A stretch of 25,357 nt of DNA from Saprolegnia diclina VS20 (GCF_000281045.1 NW_008246068.1:648913-674269); one strand, 5' to 3'; shown: positions 1-9,927, counted from the stretch's first letter. The notes: generated by a model not told the origin, from the sequence alone. Numbers and translations are program-made.

Positions 1-475
1 AGGACTGCCCAAGCACCAATGCTCTTTTGAGTCGCTCGCAAGTCGAGGGTTGCGCGGAAGGGGACCGGCAGAGTATATATACCTGAGCGAGGGCGCGCAG
101 AAAGGCCGATCGCATACACTGTACGACGTGTAGAGTGCAGAGATCTGTAGGAGGTCGGTGCCAACGCCGGTTCGAGCTGCTCGCTTCGTTGCAACGTTAT
201 ATGGTCAGCGCGACTTGGTGCGTTGGTCGACTTGGCTGCTTTCAGACGATGCGCTCACCAGCTGGGTGTCCATGGCGCCAGCGTCAGCACGCGCCACGAT
301 TACAAGACGAGGTCCGCGATAAAAATGCATGGTGTCACATTGCACTTTTGCAAAGTGCAACCTCAAACCGCATGGACTTTGCGGATTTTCATCGCTGGGC
401 TCAGCAAGTGTTGCAAACACGCAGCACCCGCCAGGATGCAGGAGACCAGTTCCGTTTGTACCACGTCGTAGCGCC
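1..475. other. 5' intergenic / upstream region
   Basis: No convincing gene is seen before the signal-peptide ATG at 476. Reading frames are open on both strands here but lack the strong third-position G/C bias of the real genes. A TATATATA run at 74-81 could be a core promoter element, but it is about 400 bp from the next start codon, so a long leader or a 5' UTR intron would be needed if it serves that gene. Confidence 0.4.
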
Positions 476-1417
476 ATGACCTGCGTACGCGGCCTGCTCC
501 TACTGCTGCTATTGCTCTCGGCCGTCCTCGCGCAGGAGACGACGGGCGAAGTCCCATCGCCAGCGTCCAGTGATACCCCGACACCGACACCGACACCGAG
601 CACGGACGCGCCGGCAACGACAGCGCCGCCGCCGACTGTTGCGCCAGAGACACCTTCGCCCACACCACCGCCGCCTTCGCCGCAGCCCACAAAGACCGAT
701 GCACCAGCCCCGACAGTCAGCCCGACGTGGGCACCGGCGCCGCCGACGCAAGCGCCCGTGACCAACCCGACGCCCAATCCCGGAAACAATGTCGCTACGC
801 CGCCGCCTGCTGTGACCGTGCCGCCCACGGTAGTCATCGTGCCATCGACCGAGTCGAGCTCGACCCCCGCCGTGGCCACGACGATGCCGTCACCACCAAA
901 AGAGAACAATGCCAGTCGCCCGGCCAACAGCACAACGTCCACCGAGACTGCGTCGGGATCAAACATGGACGTTATCGTCGGCGTGCTTGGTGGTATCATT
1001 GGCACCGGCGTGCTCGCCCTCGGTGTTGTCTGCGTCCTTCGCCGGCGGCAGCGCAAGAACGTGCCGGCGCGGGACTCGACGTTTTGGCCCATCTCGCCGC
1101 CGCCGGCGATGCTCGAGGCGAGCCCGCGCAAGCCGTCGACGTTCTTCCAGAAACACCAGTCGGCGCTCGCGTCGCTCGACGGATCTCGGTCGACGACCAT
1201 CTCGGACGACATTCTCGACTCGTTTGCGCCCAACCGCCGGTCGTCGGCGCTCTTCTTGCGCGAAGATTCCGGTCGGGCCAAGTCGGTGCAGATCGACGTC
1301 GCCGACTCGATAAGACCTTCCAACATCCTCGTCGGGAGTGTTCACATTGACGACGACGACGACTTTGACGGCGACGTCGACGCCATCCGCGGACACCACC
1401 AGTCGTACACGCTCTAG
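476..1417 (+). CDS. Secreted/cell-surface Thr-Pro-Ser-rich single-pass membrane protein
   Basis: Single exon, 313 aa. The frame is open from 329, but the ATG at 476 is chosen because it begins a textbook signal peptide: a short basic start, a Leu run, then a VLA/QE cleavage site near residue 20. Residues about 21-160 are a low-complexity Thr/Pro/Ser/Ala stalk with repeated TP units, likely heavily O-glycosylated. A transmembrane helix follows at about residues 164-188 (MDVIVGVLGGIIGTGVLALG), then a basic stop-transfer RRRQRK. The cytoplasmic tail is about 120 aa, Ser-rich, and ends with an Asp cluster (DDDDDFDGD). This is a type I topology with a mucin-like ectodomain, plausibly a wall-anchored or sensor-like surface protein. 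No catalytic domain is visible. It converges with the START-FYVE gene 177 bp downstream. Confidence 0.85.
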   Translation: MTCVRGLLLLLLLLSAVLAQETTGEVPSPASSDTPTPTPTPSTDAPATTAPPPTVAPETPSPTPPPPSPQPTKTDAPAPTVSPTWAPAPPTQAPVTNPTPNPGNNVATPPPAVTVPPTVVIVPSTESSSTPAVATTMPSPPKENNASRPANSTTSTETASGSNMDVIVGVLGGIIGTGVLALGVVCVLRRRQRKNVPARDSTFWPISPPPAMLEASPRKPSTFFQKHQSALASLDGSRSTTISDDILDSFAPNRRSSALFLREDSGRAKSVQIDVADSIRPSNILVGSVHIDDDDDFDGDVDAIRGHHQSYTL

Positions 1418-1594
1418 TCTATTTAACCCGAACCGCGTCTTTTTCAATGTTGAGTTTTCCGAAAATTGACACTGCCAACCATGCGAATCTCTGTCGAGGC
1501 AAGGACGCACCAGTCGCCGCAATAGGAGATAGTACGGCGTCGTAATAATAATAAGTCAATGGGGACTGTCCCCTAGTTCTACGTCGTCGTTGAT

Positions 1595-3346
1595 TTAGGC
1601 GTCGAGCTCCTCGAAGCGGTCGCAGTCCCGTGCGAAGCGGTCCTCGCTCATGCGCTCCCGCTCCATGCGCGACATGCGGCGCGGCATGTAGTTTTCGGCG
1701 TCGGTTGAGCCATGCCAGCTCGCGCGCATGGCCGAAATGATGTTTTCTTGGATCGCGATCGACTTGCGCATCTCTTCAAACACATCGGGCGCTTCTTTTG
1801 TTGGCGTCTCGGCCTCGAGCGCCGACATTTGGCTTGGCGTCAGTAGCACGAGCGGCGGCTGTTCCTCCTTGGAGAGGCGGTAGTCGCGTTCGTCCTTGGC
1901 CGCCGCGGTGCTCGACCGCCGCACCGAGGTATGGTGGACGTTCATCCCAAAGTACGTTTCGCTCGGTCGATTGGACTTGGAGAAGCTCGAATGCGTCGAC
2001 GGCGCCGTCTCATTGAACTGCCACGACGGCACATCAACAGGCGTTGTCGCGGCCGTGCTTGCAATTTGATTCGGATCGTCTGCCAAGATTTGTTAGGTGT
2101 AGGGTTGCGAAGCGGGATAGGGTTCGTACCGGTCGACGGCGCGCGCGACCGCACGCACGTAAGGCAAAAGTCATCCACGTACGTTGTCATGGTCGTCTTG
2201 TGCATCGTAGCGCTCGTGGTCGGCGCGTCTTGGACGGCATACGTAATACGAAGATAGCACTTGGTGCACATGGTCTAGCCAAGCTCATTGTGAATTTGCA
2301 CTTTTGGACGGATGACGTACGAGGCCACAGAGCCGACACGAGAGCTTGGTGCTAAAGAGTGAGAACTTCTTGACGCAGACGACGCATGTCTTTTTCGTGC
2401 TAGACATACAGCGGGTTGGACGATGGCATAAGACACAAAGAAGCGTACTGCTCGACGATGCGCTTGTAGGACGCCCGCGTGATCGGGTGCGACTGCGCGA
2501 GCGACGCCGACGGCCGCAGCTGTGTGGCCGAGAGGAGGCTGCGGATGTGCGCAAGCGACGCCACTTTTCGGTGGATGCGCCAAAAGCAGAGCGACGACTG
2601 GTCGCCGAGGTACTTGGGCACCGTGCCCTTCATGTCGTGGTACGATTTCACAACCACGTGGATCTTGCCATTCTGCGCCGGACGAAAGAGCATCGTGTCC
2701 ATGATCGTCGCGCGGTAGACGTCGGTGTCGGCGCTCGGGAGGTAGTTGTCGATCGAGTAGACTACCTTGCAGAGCGTGTCAATGCCATGGTTGTCCGGCA
2801 GCACCGTGAGATACTAGAGTCATTCAAAATAGTCGGAAAGCTATTTTGGCAGGACCCACGTACCTCGAGGTACAGCGTGTCGCGTGCGTGCACGCCGAGC
2901 TTGGTGCCGGGAAGCGTAAACTTGAGGTACTTGACGCCAAAGAACTCGACGTCAGTGTCCGAGGGGAGACAGTCGTCGCCGCTGTGGCTGCCGCCAGAGT
3001 AGTTTTGCACCACGTGCGACGTGACATAGTCCTTCTCGAGCAAGTACGACTGCATGATCTGGTCGTCGAGCGTCGTGGGGGCGTTGAGCGCCATGCGCAG
3101 CTCGTCGAACGTCGTCGCGAGGTACCCGACACTCAAGAACGTGTAGAGCGACGGGTTGGCCTTCCCAGCACCAAGGCGTGCGCGAAACACTTGCATGTTG
3201 CGCTTGTTGACCGTGAGCTTCCACCCCGACCGATCGTCGCGGGCCTCGTCGACCCAGAGATCCGAGTTTTGCACCGCGTCGCGCCCAATGTCTTCGACGA
3301 GCTGGCGGTGCTGCGCGCGCTGCGAGAGCGCGTCGTACGCAGGCAT
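1595..3346 (-). CDS. START-FYVE domain protein (five exons)
   Basis: Exons (minus): 3346-2864, 2813-2449, 2399-2321, 2274-2130, 2079-1595. The four introns are 46-50 nt, all start GTACG, and give 518 aa. Residues about 1-270 resemble the START-like lipid-binding region of oomycete FYVE proteins. Splicing exons 2-4 rebuilds a complete eight-Cys FYVE-type finger: C288-x2-C291, C304-x2-C307, C312-x2-C315, C346-x2-C349; no single unspliced frame contains it, which supports the model. The canonical R(R/K)HHCR basic patch for PI3P is replaced by LSCRLCG, so PI3P binding is uncertain. The C-terminal ~170 aa is hydrophilic with a helical FEEMRKSIAIQENIISAM segment. Probable role is membrane-associated lipid sensing or trafficking. 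It shares the N-terminal plan with the two GAF-containing proteins further along but lacks GAF. Confidence 0.85.
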
Positions 3347-4263
3347 GGTCGCTCAACTAATAATGGCAAAGTCGACTGTGGCGCTTGGTACCGTGACACG
3401 CATTACACCCTCGCAGGAGCGCCGAATCTGGTGCTTGGCGTCGCAGCTGGCGTGACGTTTTTTGAAGAAAGACGCGAGTTTGCACTTGGGCGAGAAGCGG
3501 TAGAATGCGTTTTTTGGGTTAAAACAATAGGGTAAAGCCGTTGACAAGAGGACCGATGCCAGCAGGCTGGGACAATCCTATCGTTACTGCAACAAGCCGC
3601 CGGCGGTACATGCAGATGCTACCTGTACAGGCCGCGCGCGATGGCAGCCGTACGCTGCAAGAAGATCGCCAGCATGCTGGATCTGTGGTCCAAGTACATT
3701 TTTAGTACGTTTGCAGTATATGTCGATGCGCGGTATGCACCTACAGTACTCGACGGTGCAATGGCGTGCGACTCGCGTGCATTACTCTTGACTGACTGTT
3801 GCGCCACTGTGAGCAATGCCTTCGCCTCGATTACTTCAGTGCAATGAGCGTCCACGGCAGTCACGACTTTGCACTTGAGTGGTGGTCGGACGGTCGCACC
3901 CGACTTCAACCCGATGCTGTCATGCGCTCATGCGCCGCGTCGCCGCCCGATCCTCCTCGGTCCAGAACGAAATCGAACGAAATTCATTGGCCTGAGACGA
4001 CGACGATGACGACGACTTGGTGCTCCGTGCTCGGGCTGCTGCTAATGCGGCTTCAAGCCAAGGGCTTCGCTTGTCGCGCTGATAGTATCGGACCTATAAA
4101 CACCGATCGCGATCCTACATGGTCGTCGGCAAACGATATGAGCCAACAACAAGCAAAGGAGACATAGAGGAAGACGTCAAACGTGCGTCAAAGTGACGCT
4201 TTAATATACAACTTGGGTTAATTTAGCTACGGACGGGCAGATCGACGACGACGACGAGCGCAC
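3347..4263. other. Intergenic region, no convincing gene
   Basis: About 0.9 kb between the START-FYVE start and the 3' end of the Cys/His-repeat gene. A 30-codon ORF at 3363-3455 (+), divergent from and only 16 bp from the START-FYVE start, has moderate third-position G/C but no family I recognise. A ~97-codon frame at 3619-3909 (-) has no ATG start. Other open frames look random. Confidence 0.5.
4185..4199. repeat. Perfect hairpin 65 bp past the repeat gene's stop
   Basis: GCGTCA (4185-4190), loop AAG, TGACGC (4194-4199): a 6-bp stem with a 3-nt loop. It lies in the likely 3' UTR of the minus-strand Cys/His-repeat gene, followed there by A/T-rich sequence. It could be an RNA 3'-end structure or simply a CRE-like TGACG palindrome. 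Confidence 0.4.
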
Positions 4264-5037
4264 TTAGTTGGTGGGCGAGCTGCGGTTCGTGTGCGTAATG
4301 CAAAAGCCGCCGCGGCGCGCCGCGTGGTTGCAGCTCTCGACTGCGCAGCGCTTGCCGCCACCGTGCGTGTAGCAGATGCCTTTGCCTTGGGCGATCTTGG
4401 TGCAGCCGTCGACTGAGCACTTGCGGCCGCCGCCATGCGCGACGCAGAGCCCGCTCTTGTGGGCACACTTTTGGCAGCCGTCAATCTTGCAGAGGTGGCG
4501 GCCGCCGTGCTCCTTGCAAACGCCCTTGCGCTTCGCGATACGCGTGCAGCCCTCTTCGCGGCAGCGGGTGCCACCGCCATGGAACTTGCAGTAGCCGCCG
4601 CTCTGCGCGATCGTGTGGCAGTTGGGTTCTTGGCAACGCTTGCCACCGCCGTGACCAATGCAGTAGCCGCCGGCGAGCGCGTACTTTTCACACGCCTCGT
4701 GCTTGCAGCGGCGGTTGACATGCTTGGCCTTCTCCGAGGCGGTCGGCGACTGCGCGCGCGCTAGCGTTCGCGGCGTCATGATCTCACGGACGTGCTGGAG
4801 GCAGAGCTGTGAGATTTTGGCAAAGCGCGTGCAGCCGAGGCGCGCACAGCGCTCGCCCGCAAACGACTTGCACGTGGGCTCGAGCGGGTTCAAAAACGGG
4901 TTGAGCTTCGGACTAAAGACCGGACTCGATGTGTCGAGGAAGCGCTGAAAGCTCGGGAGCATGCGCGGGCTCAGAAGCTTGGTCGGCGTCAAGGACGGGC
5001 GCAGAAGCGACCGGGGCGCGTGCGTTGGCGTCTCCAT
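4264..5037 (-). CDS. Seven-fold Cys/His zinc-repeat protein ('WRKY19-like' oomycete family)
   Basis: Single exon, 257 aa from the ATG at 5037. An in-frame ATG at 5202 is possible, but the extra 55 codons lose the coding bias and would include the TATATAA at 5082-5075. The protein has seven C-x4-C-x10-C-x2-H units. The first is isolated at C64-H82. The other six are tandem with an exact 24-residue period starting at C111, C135, C159, C183, C207 and C231, most linked by HGGG(K/R). This motif matches the repeat region that causes many oomycete proteins to be labelled 'WRKY transcription factor 19-like' after Arabidopsis WRKY19, although no WRKY domain is present. Each unit probably binds one zinc. 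Nucleic-acid or protein binding is inference. The N-terminal ~60 aa is Pro/Ser/Leu-rich. Confidence 0.85.
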   Translation of the reverse strand: METPTHAPRSLLRPSLTPTKLLSPRMLPSFQRFLDTSSPVFSPKLNPFLNPLEPTCKSFAGERCARLGCTRFAKISQLCLQHVREIMTPRTLARAQSPTASEKAKHVNRRCKHEACEKYALAGGYCIGHGGGKRCQEPNCHTIAQSGGYCKFHGGGTRCREEGCTRIAKRKGVCKEHGGRHLCKIDGCQKCAHKSGLCVAHGGGRKCSVDGCTKIAQGKGICYTHGGGKRCAVESCNHAARRGGFCITHTNRSSPTN

Positions 5038-5716
5038 TGCGGTGTGAGCGGACGATGGCAAAATGAGGAATGTGTTATATATCGTTGCAGGTTGTTCGGC
5101 GCACCGTATCTTCCCCGCCGCTGCCCGTGCTTCTGCCTTGTGAACGGCGACGCGATGGCTGCCAGATGGCTTTTCGACACATGCGGCACACAGCGTCGAC
5201 ATTGGCCGAGTTGGCGCGCGGGATGAGTCTGGACAGCTGCTTTGAGGCCGACCTCTCGCGGTCTCGATCTACTGTTCCGTCTTTCTACCCGGCGCGAGTA
5301 GTAGCCGCGACCAGCTCGTGCGTAGGGCACACGTACGCCGACGTCGACCAAGTGCTAAAGGACCGAGCGCTGTCGTCGTATCGCAGGCAAGTCCGCCCCC
5401 TGTCCTCGGCTCTTCTCACATTGCACGACCCTTGTTACTGTCAAATCGGCTGGATGCGTGCCACACGCGAACGTTCTATGGAACGGTGTGCGACCGACTC
5501 GGTACGTACATGGTTCGACCACTAAACAAACGAAGTTATTATAGTGCTATCTATATACACGTCCCGAGTGTATCGGATGCAGAGTCGAGCCTGAGTACAT
5601 CCACGTGGTTTTCACGCCCATGCAAGATTTTGTGTGGAAAAGCACTGTTTTGAAACCATTATACTGGATGCGTTCGGACGCTCTGGATGCAACGCAAGTC
5701 CCACGCCGCAAATAAT
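5038..5716. other. Intergenic region with likely promoter of the repeat gene
   Basis: No gene model is convincing here. On the minus strand just upstream of the 5037 start are a TATATAA-type run (5082-5075) and, 9 bp further on, TCATTTTGCC (5066-5057), which resembles the oomycete initiator core TCATTYY. Their spacing is too close for both to work as a classic TATA plus initiator pair, so the initiator is the better candidate. The rest of the segment shows nothing I recognise. Confidence 0.4.
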
Positions 5717-7087
5717 TCAGTCTGCGAACGACGACATATCGCAGTGGAGACGGCGGCTTTCATAGTGCCCGCGACACACGGGGCACAGGTGCACTTCGTA
5801 GATGTTGAACGATTCGAACGCGACCAAGCACTCGGCGTGCAAGACGTGCGAGCAACTCAAGAGCGTCACGGCCTTGGCACTAAAAGCAAAGAAATCCTGT
5901 AAAAGTTGTCGTCCACTGTTTCCAAGACACTGGAACGATCCAGTCCTACCTCATGGCGTTGAGGCAAATGGGACACTCGGCCTCGTTGCGCGCCGTGGCC
6001 TACGCGTTCGATCGAAGATTTTTTGACATCGAAGAAGCAGAACCTTGGCAAGCGCATTTGGCCACGCATTGCCCTTGGCAGTCTCTTGGTTGTTCTCGCC
6101 ATTGAAGATGGCGCGACTCCGGCTCATGCTCTCGTCAAACTCGGCGAGGAGTGCGTCGATCGAGTCGGCGCGCGCCTTCATCGCACGCACGATGCGACTG
6201 CTGATCGCCGAGACCCTTGGCATCAGTGAGGCCACCCACATCTTTTTTCCATATATAATTGTCGACGCACTTGGAGGCATAAAAGAGCGATCGCCGGCGG
6301 GGGTCGCCATAACCCTGTTTGTAATACTACAAAACAAAAGATAGGATCCGCCGCAATCCCCAAAAGCGTACGTGGGCGAGGAGCGATGTGTAGCGTCTTC
6401 GCGCCAGCCAGCCGCGAATGCGTGCCTGTGCGTCACGAGTCGTTGGATTTTGGGTGACGCGTCAGGTCGTCGTCGTCATTACCTGAAGCCGACGCGCGCA
6501 GATGCTGCGGAAGTGCGCTTCGCCACTTTGCGTTGCCTTTTTTTCGTAATTTTGTTTGCGACAGAGCGGGCAGACGCGGTCGGTCGTGCGCAAGAAGCGC
6601 TCAAAACTCGTAAGGCACGTGTGGTGGAACATGTGCGAGCAGCTCAAGAGGACCTTGGCGTGTACGCCAAACGGCTCGCGGCAGATAGAGCATGGGTACT
6701 CGGCGTCGCCGCGGGCTTCGGCCTGCTGCTCGACGTCCTCCCACTGGTTGTTGTTGAGTCGCGGCGGAGGACCCGGCACCTATCGCCACACGAAGCGTCT
6801 CGGCATGACGCATACGACGCACGTACGAGGCCCTTCTTTTGCGCGAGCGTGAGCCGCGGCCGCCGCGCCACGGGCTTGAACGCGCGGCAGGCCGTACAGC
6901 GCGCCACGTCATCGTGGTTCTCGAGCGTGCACTCGTCACAGACCCAAACGCGCCGGTACTCGGACATCGGGTCACAGACACTACTACTAATGTCCTTGAC
7001 AACCGAGCTGGCGGCGGTTGCCGTGGCCGATGATGGCTTTGGCTGTCGAAGACGCCTCGGTGGCAGCCGCAAATCCAAGCTCCGCAT
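5717..7087 (-). CDS. RanBP2 zinc finger + RING-IQ-RING protein (RNF32-like)
   Basis: Exons (minus): 7087-6827, 6779-6483, 6425-6372, 6326-6271, 6215-6044, 5999-5950, 5879-5717; introns 44-70 nt; 350 aa. Residues 48-67 form a RanBP2-type finger (W48, C50, C53, N57, C64, C67). RING-H2 no. 1 uses C117, C120, C134, H136, H139/140, C142, C157, C160. An IQ motif LQARIRGWLARRRY at 185-198 would bind calmodulin. A helical linker follows (about 224-262, with IDALLAEFDESM). RING-H2 no. 2 uses C289, C292, C306, H308, H311, C314, C329, C332. The two RINGs share the same 13-residue C-to-C spacing, suggesting internal duplication. RING-IQ-RING order and linker fit animal RNF32, a probable E3 ubiquitin ligase linked to ciliated or sperm cells; the N-terminal RanBP2 finger is additional as far as I recall. 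Confidence 0.85.
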
Positions 7088-7413
7088 GAGATGATCCTAC
7101 AGCGTATGGTCATGGGTCAATTGTTATGGTGGTGCTAGCGTCGAGATGCAGTCTTTTGTGGTACTTGGAGTGCGGCGGCATTTGTCAGCGTTGTCGTCGT
7201 CGTTGCTAGCGTAGGCCATGAGTTTTCGCGCCGACAAATGTGCCGGACCTGTCGCGCGTCGCTTCGCCTTGTCCCGCTGCATCGCGATCCCGAGCGGTTA
7301 TTCGCGCGACGGTTGAGCCCGTTTCTTCATTTTCCGTCTCTTCAACCCCGCCGAGCATGACAACCCACCTGGTACACCATGTACACCGTATTTGGTCATG
7401 ATAACATCACAGT
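7088..7413. promoter_or_regulatory. Divergent promoter region
   Basis: A 326-bp bidirectional spacer between the RNF32-like gene (-) and the EF-hand gene (+). It contains an inverted pair, CGGCATTTGTC (7176-7186) and GACAAATG (7233-7240), which is symmetric about the middle of the spacer and could be a shared binding site. No TATA box is obvious. Confidence 0.4.
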
Positions 7414-8605
7414 ATGTGTACGGTGCAGCGTGTGGCCGACGTGAACGACGTTCTGGACCGGCTCCGCCTCCAGTTCCACGCCAAGGGGACCCAGCAACTC
7501 TCGGACCTTGACGCCTACTGTGCCCGCATGGACACTGCAAACGCTGGGACCCTGGGGCGCAAAGGTACTGGTACCACTCGCATCGTCGTCGCCACAATCG
7601 CTGTAGAGCTCGAGACGTGCCTCAACTACTTTGGCTTGTTTCCGACGACCCAAGAAATCGGAGTGCTGGTCCGTAGCTTTGGAAGCACGTGCGGGTCGAG
7701 TTCGAACATTCGCTGGCGCAACTTTGTGCTCGCGCTAAGCGTACGTGGGCCAGAAGGAACGCCATCCGTGTCGTGAGACGTTTCGTACTTGTAGGGGGAG
7801 TTGTCCACCGCGCGCGAAGCGGCATTGCGCCACGCCTTTGCGTCCGTGCCGAGTGGCAGCGTGGCCGACGTGGCGGCCGCCGGGCACTTTGACGACCACC
7901 CGCTCGCCGTGCGCGGCGTGCTGCGCGGCGACGACGTCCGTCACGCCTTTGTCGTCGGGCTCGCCAAAGCCCAGGTTGGCGACGATGCGGTACGACGATC
8001 CGAATAGTCTCCGACGAGATTTCCATAGCCATCTGTCTTTATATGATATTTATAAGCAAATATGTACGGTCGTCGTAGAACAATGACGTGACGTGGCAAG
8101 CGTTCCGGACGTACTACGCCTCGGTGAGCCTCGCGTTTGCTTCCGACGACGAGTTTGTGGCGATGCTGCGCGACGTGTGGCGTCCGTCGGCGCTCCACGT
8201 GGCGCTGCCCAGCGTCCTCTTTGGCAACAAGCGCAGCGTGCTGCTTGAAAAGCTCGGCCAGCGCACGCACAAGTACGTCGCGATGAAGAACCCCGTTCAT
8301 TCCGAGTCCAAACCATGATGATGATGATGATGTAGAGAAGAGAACGAGCGCGATGTCTTGCTGCGCGCATTGCGCAAGCACGACGCAAGCGAAACCGGCT
8401 ACGTGGCACCGCACGAGCTGCAGAGAGCCTGTGAAGTCCTCGGCCTTGTCGTGAGCCTCGACGAAGTGCATGGTAGCAATCTCTGTGAAGAAGACGAAGA
8501 AGTGAACCAGATGTAGACACGTTTGCGGCCGGCACGCGGGATGCGCGCGGGAAGCTCTCGATCGCGTGGTTTGCCGACTTTATCTGCGCCGACAGCATTG
8601 CATGA
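7414..8605 (+). CDS. EF-hand calcium-binding protein (six exons, calcyphosin-like)
   Basis: Exons: 7414-7564, 7607-7740, 7795-7989, 8079-8272, 8336-8472, 8517-8605; introns 42, 54, 89, 63 and 44 nt; 299 aa. The ATG at 7414 is preceded in frame by TGA at 7399. The best EF loop is residues 241-252 (DASETGYVAPHE), with D1, S3, T5, G6, V8 and E12 as expected. An earlier loop at 40-51 (DTANAGTLGRKE) keeps D1, G6 and E12 but has Ala at positions 3 and 5. The exon 3/4 junction makes another degenerate loop (GDDANNDVTWQAF), and the C-terminus ends in an EF-like DARGKLSIAWFADFI. This fits a calcyphosin/EF-hand regulator with probably one strong calcium site. The exon 3 acceptor could be 7794 or 7800, differing by two residues. 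Intron 4 holds an (ATG)n microsatellite. Confidence 0.8.
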
Positions 8606-8967
8606 GCGTTCTGCACCTAAGAGAAGTGTTGCATTCCGAATCTTGTTCGAAGCAGAGAGCGAGCTATCGCCTTCGACATAATGGCCGACGTCGGTTCGCG
8701 TTCGATCGCGATTGTACCACCGACTCTGCATCATCCAGCGCACCCGTGGCGTCCGACTCTCTCGCCGCCTCCACCAAACGGCTGGTCATCGAAATGATAT
8801 GACGTGACTCGTCTTGCGTGACGTGGCACGTCGCAGTTGCCGGTAACACTTATAGGTGCATACCAAGCAACGCTGGTCTTCGCCGAGCCTCTTGGCCACA
8901 TCACGGTCTCCTTCAAGAGGTCGAGTACATGCACCGCAACGCAAGTGCCGTCGTGAGGACGCGCTAA
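8606..8967. other. Intergenic region, possible lost exons
   Basis: About 360 bp between the EF-hand stop and the next tentative gene. Two short stretches have coding-like composition on the + strand: one around 8720-8790, and one at 8862-8925 (reads AYQATLVFAEPLGHITVSFK). I could not join them to a start codon or to each other with acceptable introns. They may be exons of a gene I cannot model, or decay products. Confidence 0.35.
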
Positions 8968-9910
8968 ATGGGGAGCTGCGTATTCACAGTCCCAAAGGCC
9001 CAGAAGCGGACAAGACCACATACTAACGAGCACTACAACCATCTCGGCGCACCATGTAGGCTCTGAAACGCGCCGCGTGGACTGGGTGGAGAGGCAGGCA
9101 AACTGACTACTACAGTCACGCTCGACCAAATGAAAGAATGAGGCGACAGACAATGGCACAAGCTAGCCGTAGGTGGGAAGGCCATACCGCTGCAGCGAGT
9201 TGCTCGTAGCGTATCTTGTGTGGCCCAGACGAAGGTATGCGTTTAGACGAGGTGAAAGCTCGGCTTCTCGCTCGGGTGGAGCTTGGAGTCAACTACACGA
9301 GGTAGCATTGAGTCCTTGATAAGGCAGGGTTCTACTAATACAGCAATGTTCTTATAACCCTAAACGCTCTCAGGAATATAGCTTCGGCGGTTACACTGCT
9401 TGGAGGTGCGAAGGAGGGACTAGTCCGCGTCACTGATAACCGCTTCTCGTGGGACGTCGAAGCGGCACGGTACATGTTGCATTTTGTATGGTATACATTT
9501 ATCTTGTATAGAAGCCGTTTCATTCGAGCCGCAAGGTTGCCCACATACAAGACACACGAGAATGCAATTCCGCATATACCAAAGAAAAAGGGACCCCTGG
9601 CTTCAACATGGAGGAAGATCGCGGAGCTGGCTCATTTTCCAAGCCGCGGACGAGCAGTCGGCCGCGAGATATCGAGCAAGCGAGTAGAACCTACTCGACT
9701 GCTGTAGGACGCCGGCCTGCCCTCTTCATGCCTGGCTGGGACCGCGAACTGGACGCAACGCTCTGGAAGGCTGTACGTCCATGCTGCTACGGCGGCTGCT
9801 CATGGGCCTCGTCTCTGTAGCGCCGTTGGACCGCAATCGACTGGGCGTATCTGACCCACATTAGCAGCACCGAATTCACTGTCCAGCCCGTCTTTGACAC
9901 GTTCGACTAA
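8968..9910 (+). pseudogene. Unrecognised multi-exon gene, possibly broken by one in-frame TGA
   Basis: Proposed exons: 8968-9055, 9098-9168, 9210-9301, 9374-9485, 9536-9772, 9821-9910, with introns of 42, 41, 72, 50 and 48 nt. Phases agree throughout and the frame would code 229 residues, but codon 44 is TGA (9139-9141). If real, this is a nonsense allele or pseudogene. If the 5' exons are wrong, translation could start at ATG 9237 and give an intact 167-aa protein. The last two exons are the most secure: GWDRELDATLWKA joined to RRWTAIDWAYLTHISSTEF. The intron at 9302-9373 has a TACTAAT branch-point-like motif. I do not recognise a family. The stop codon lies only 17 bp before the ATG of the oxygenase fusion gene. 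Confidence 0.4.
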
Positions 9911-9927
9911 GCGCTCGACCCGCCATC

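Noticed and set aside
160-190. GGTTCGA resembling a tRNA T-arm
   Set aside because: No matching acceptor, D or anticodon stem nearby; no tRNA gene was found anywhere in the window.
205-1326. Long minus-strand open frame (373 codons) antisense to the surface protein
   Set aside because: It is a shadow of the Thr/Pro-rich plus-strand gene; the Gly/Val-rich product mirrors repetitive ACG/CCG codons and has no domain logic.
2400-2450. Apparent frameshift between the START and FYVE parts of the gene at 1595-3346
   Set aside because: A canonical 49-nt intron (2448-2400, GTACGC...TAG) restores the frame exactly, so no disruption is needed.
3619-3909. About 97-codon minus-strand frame
   Set aside because: No ATG in frame after the upstream stop and no acceptor linking it to another exon; composition only partly coding-like.
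8315-8333. ATG trinucleotide microsatellite
   Set aside because: Lies inside intron 4 of the EF-hand gene and ends at its splice acceptor; a simple repeat with no sign of function.
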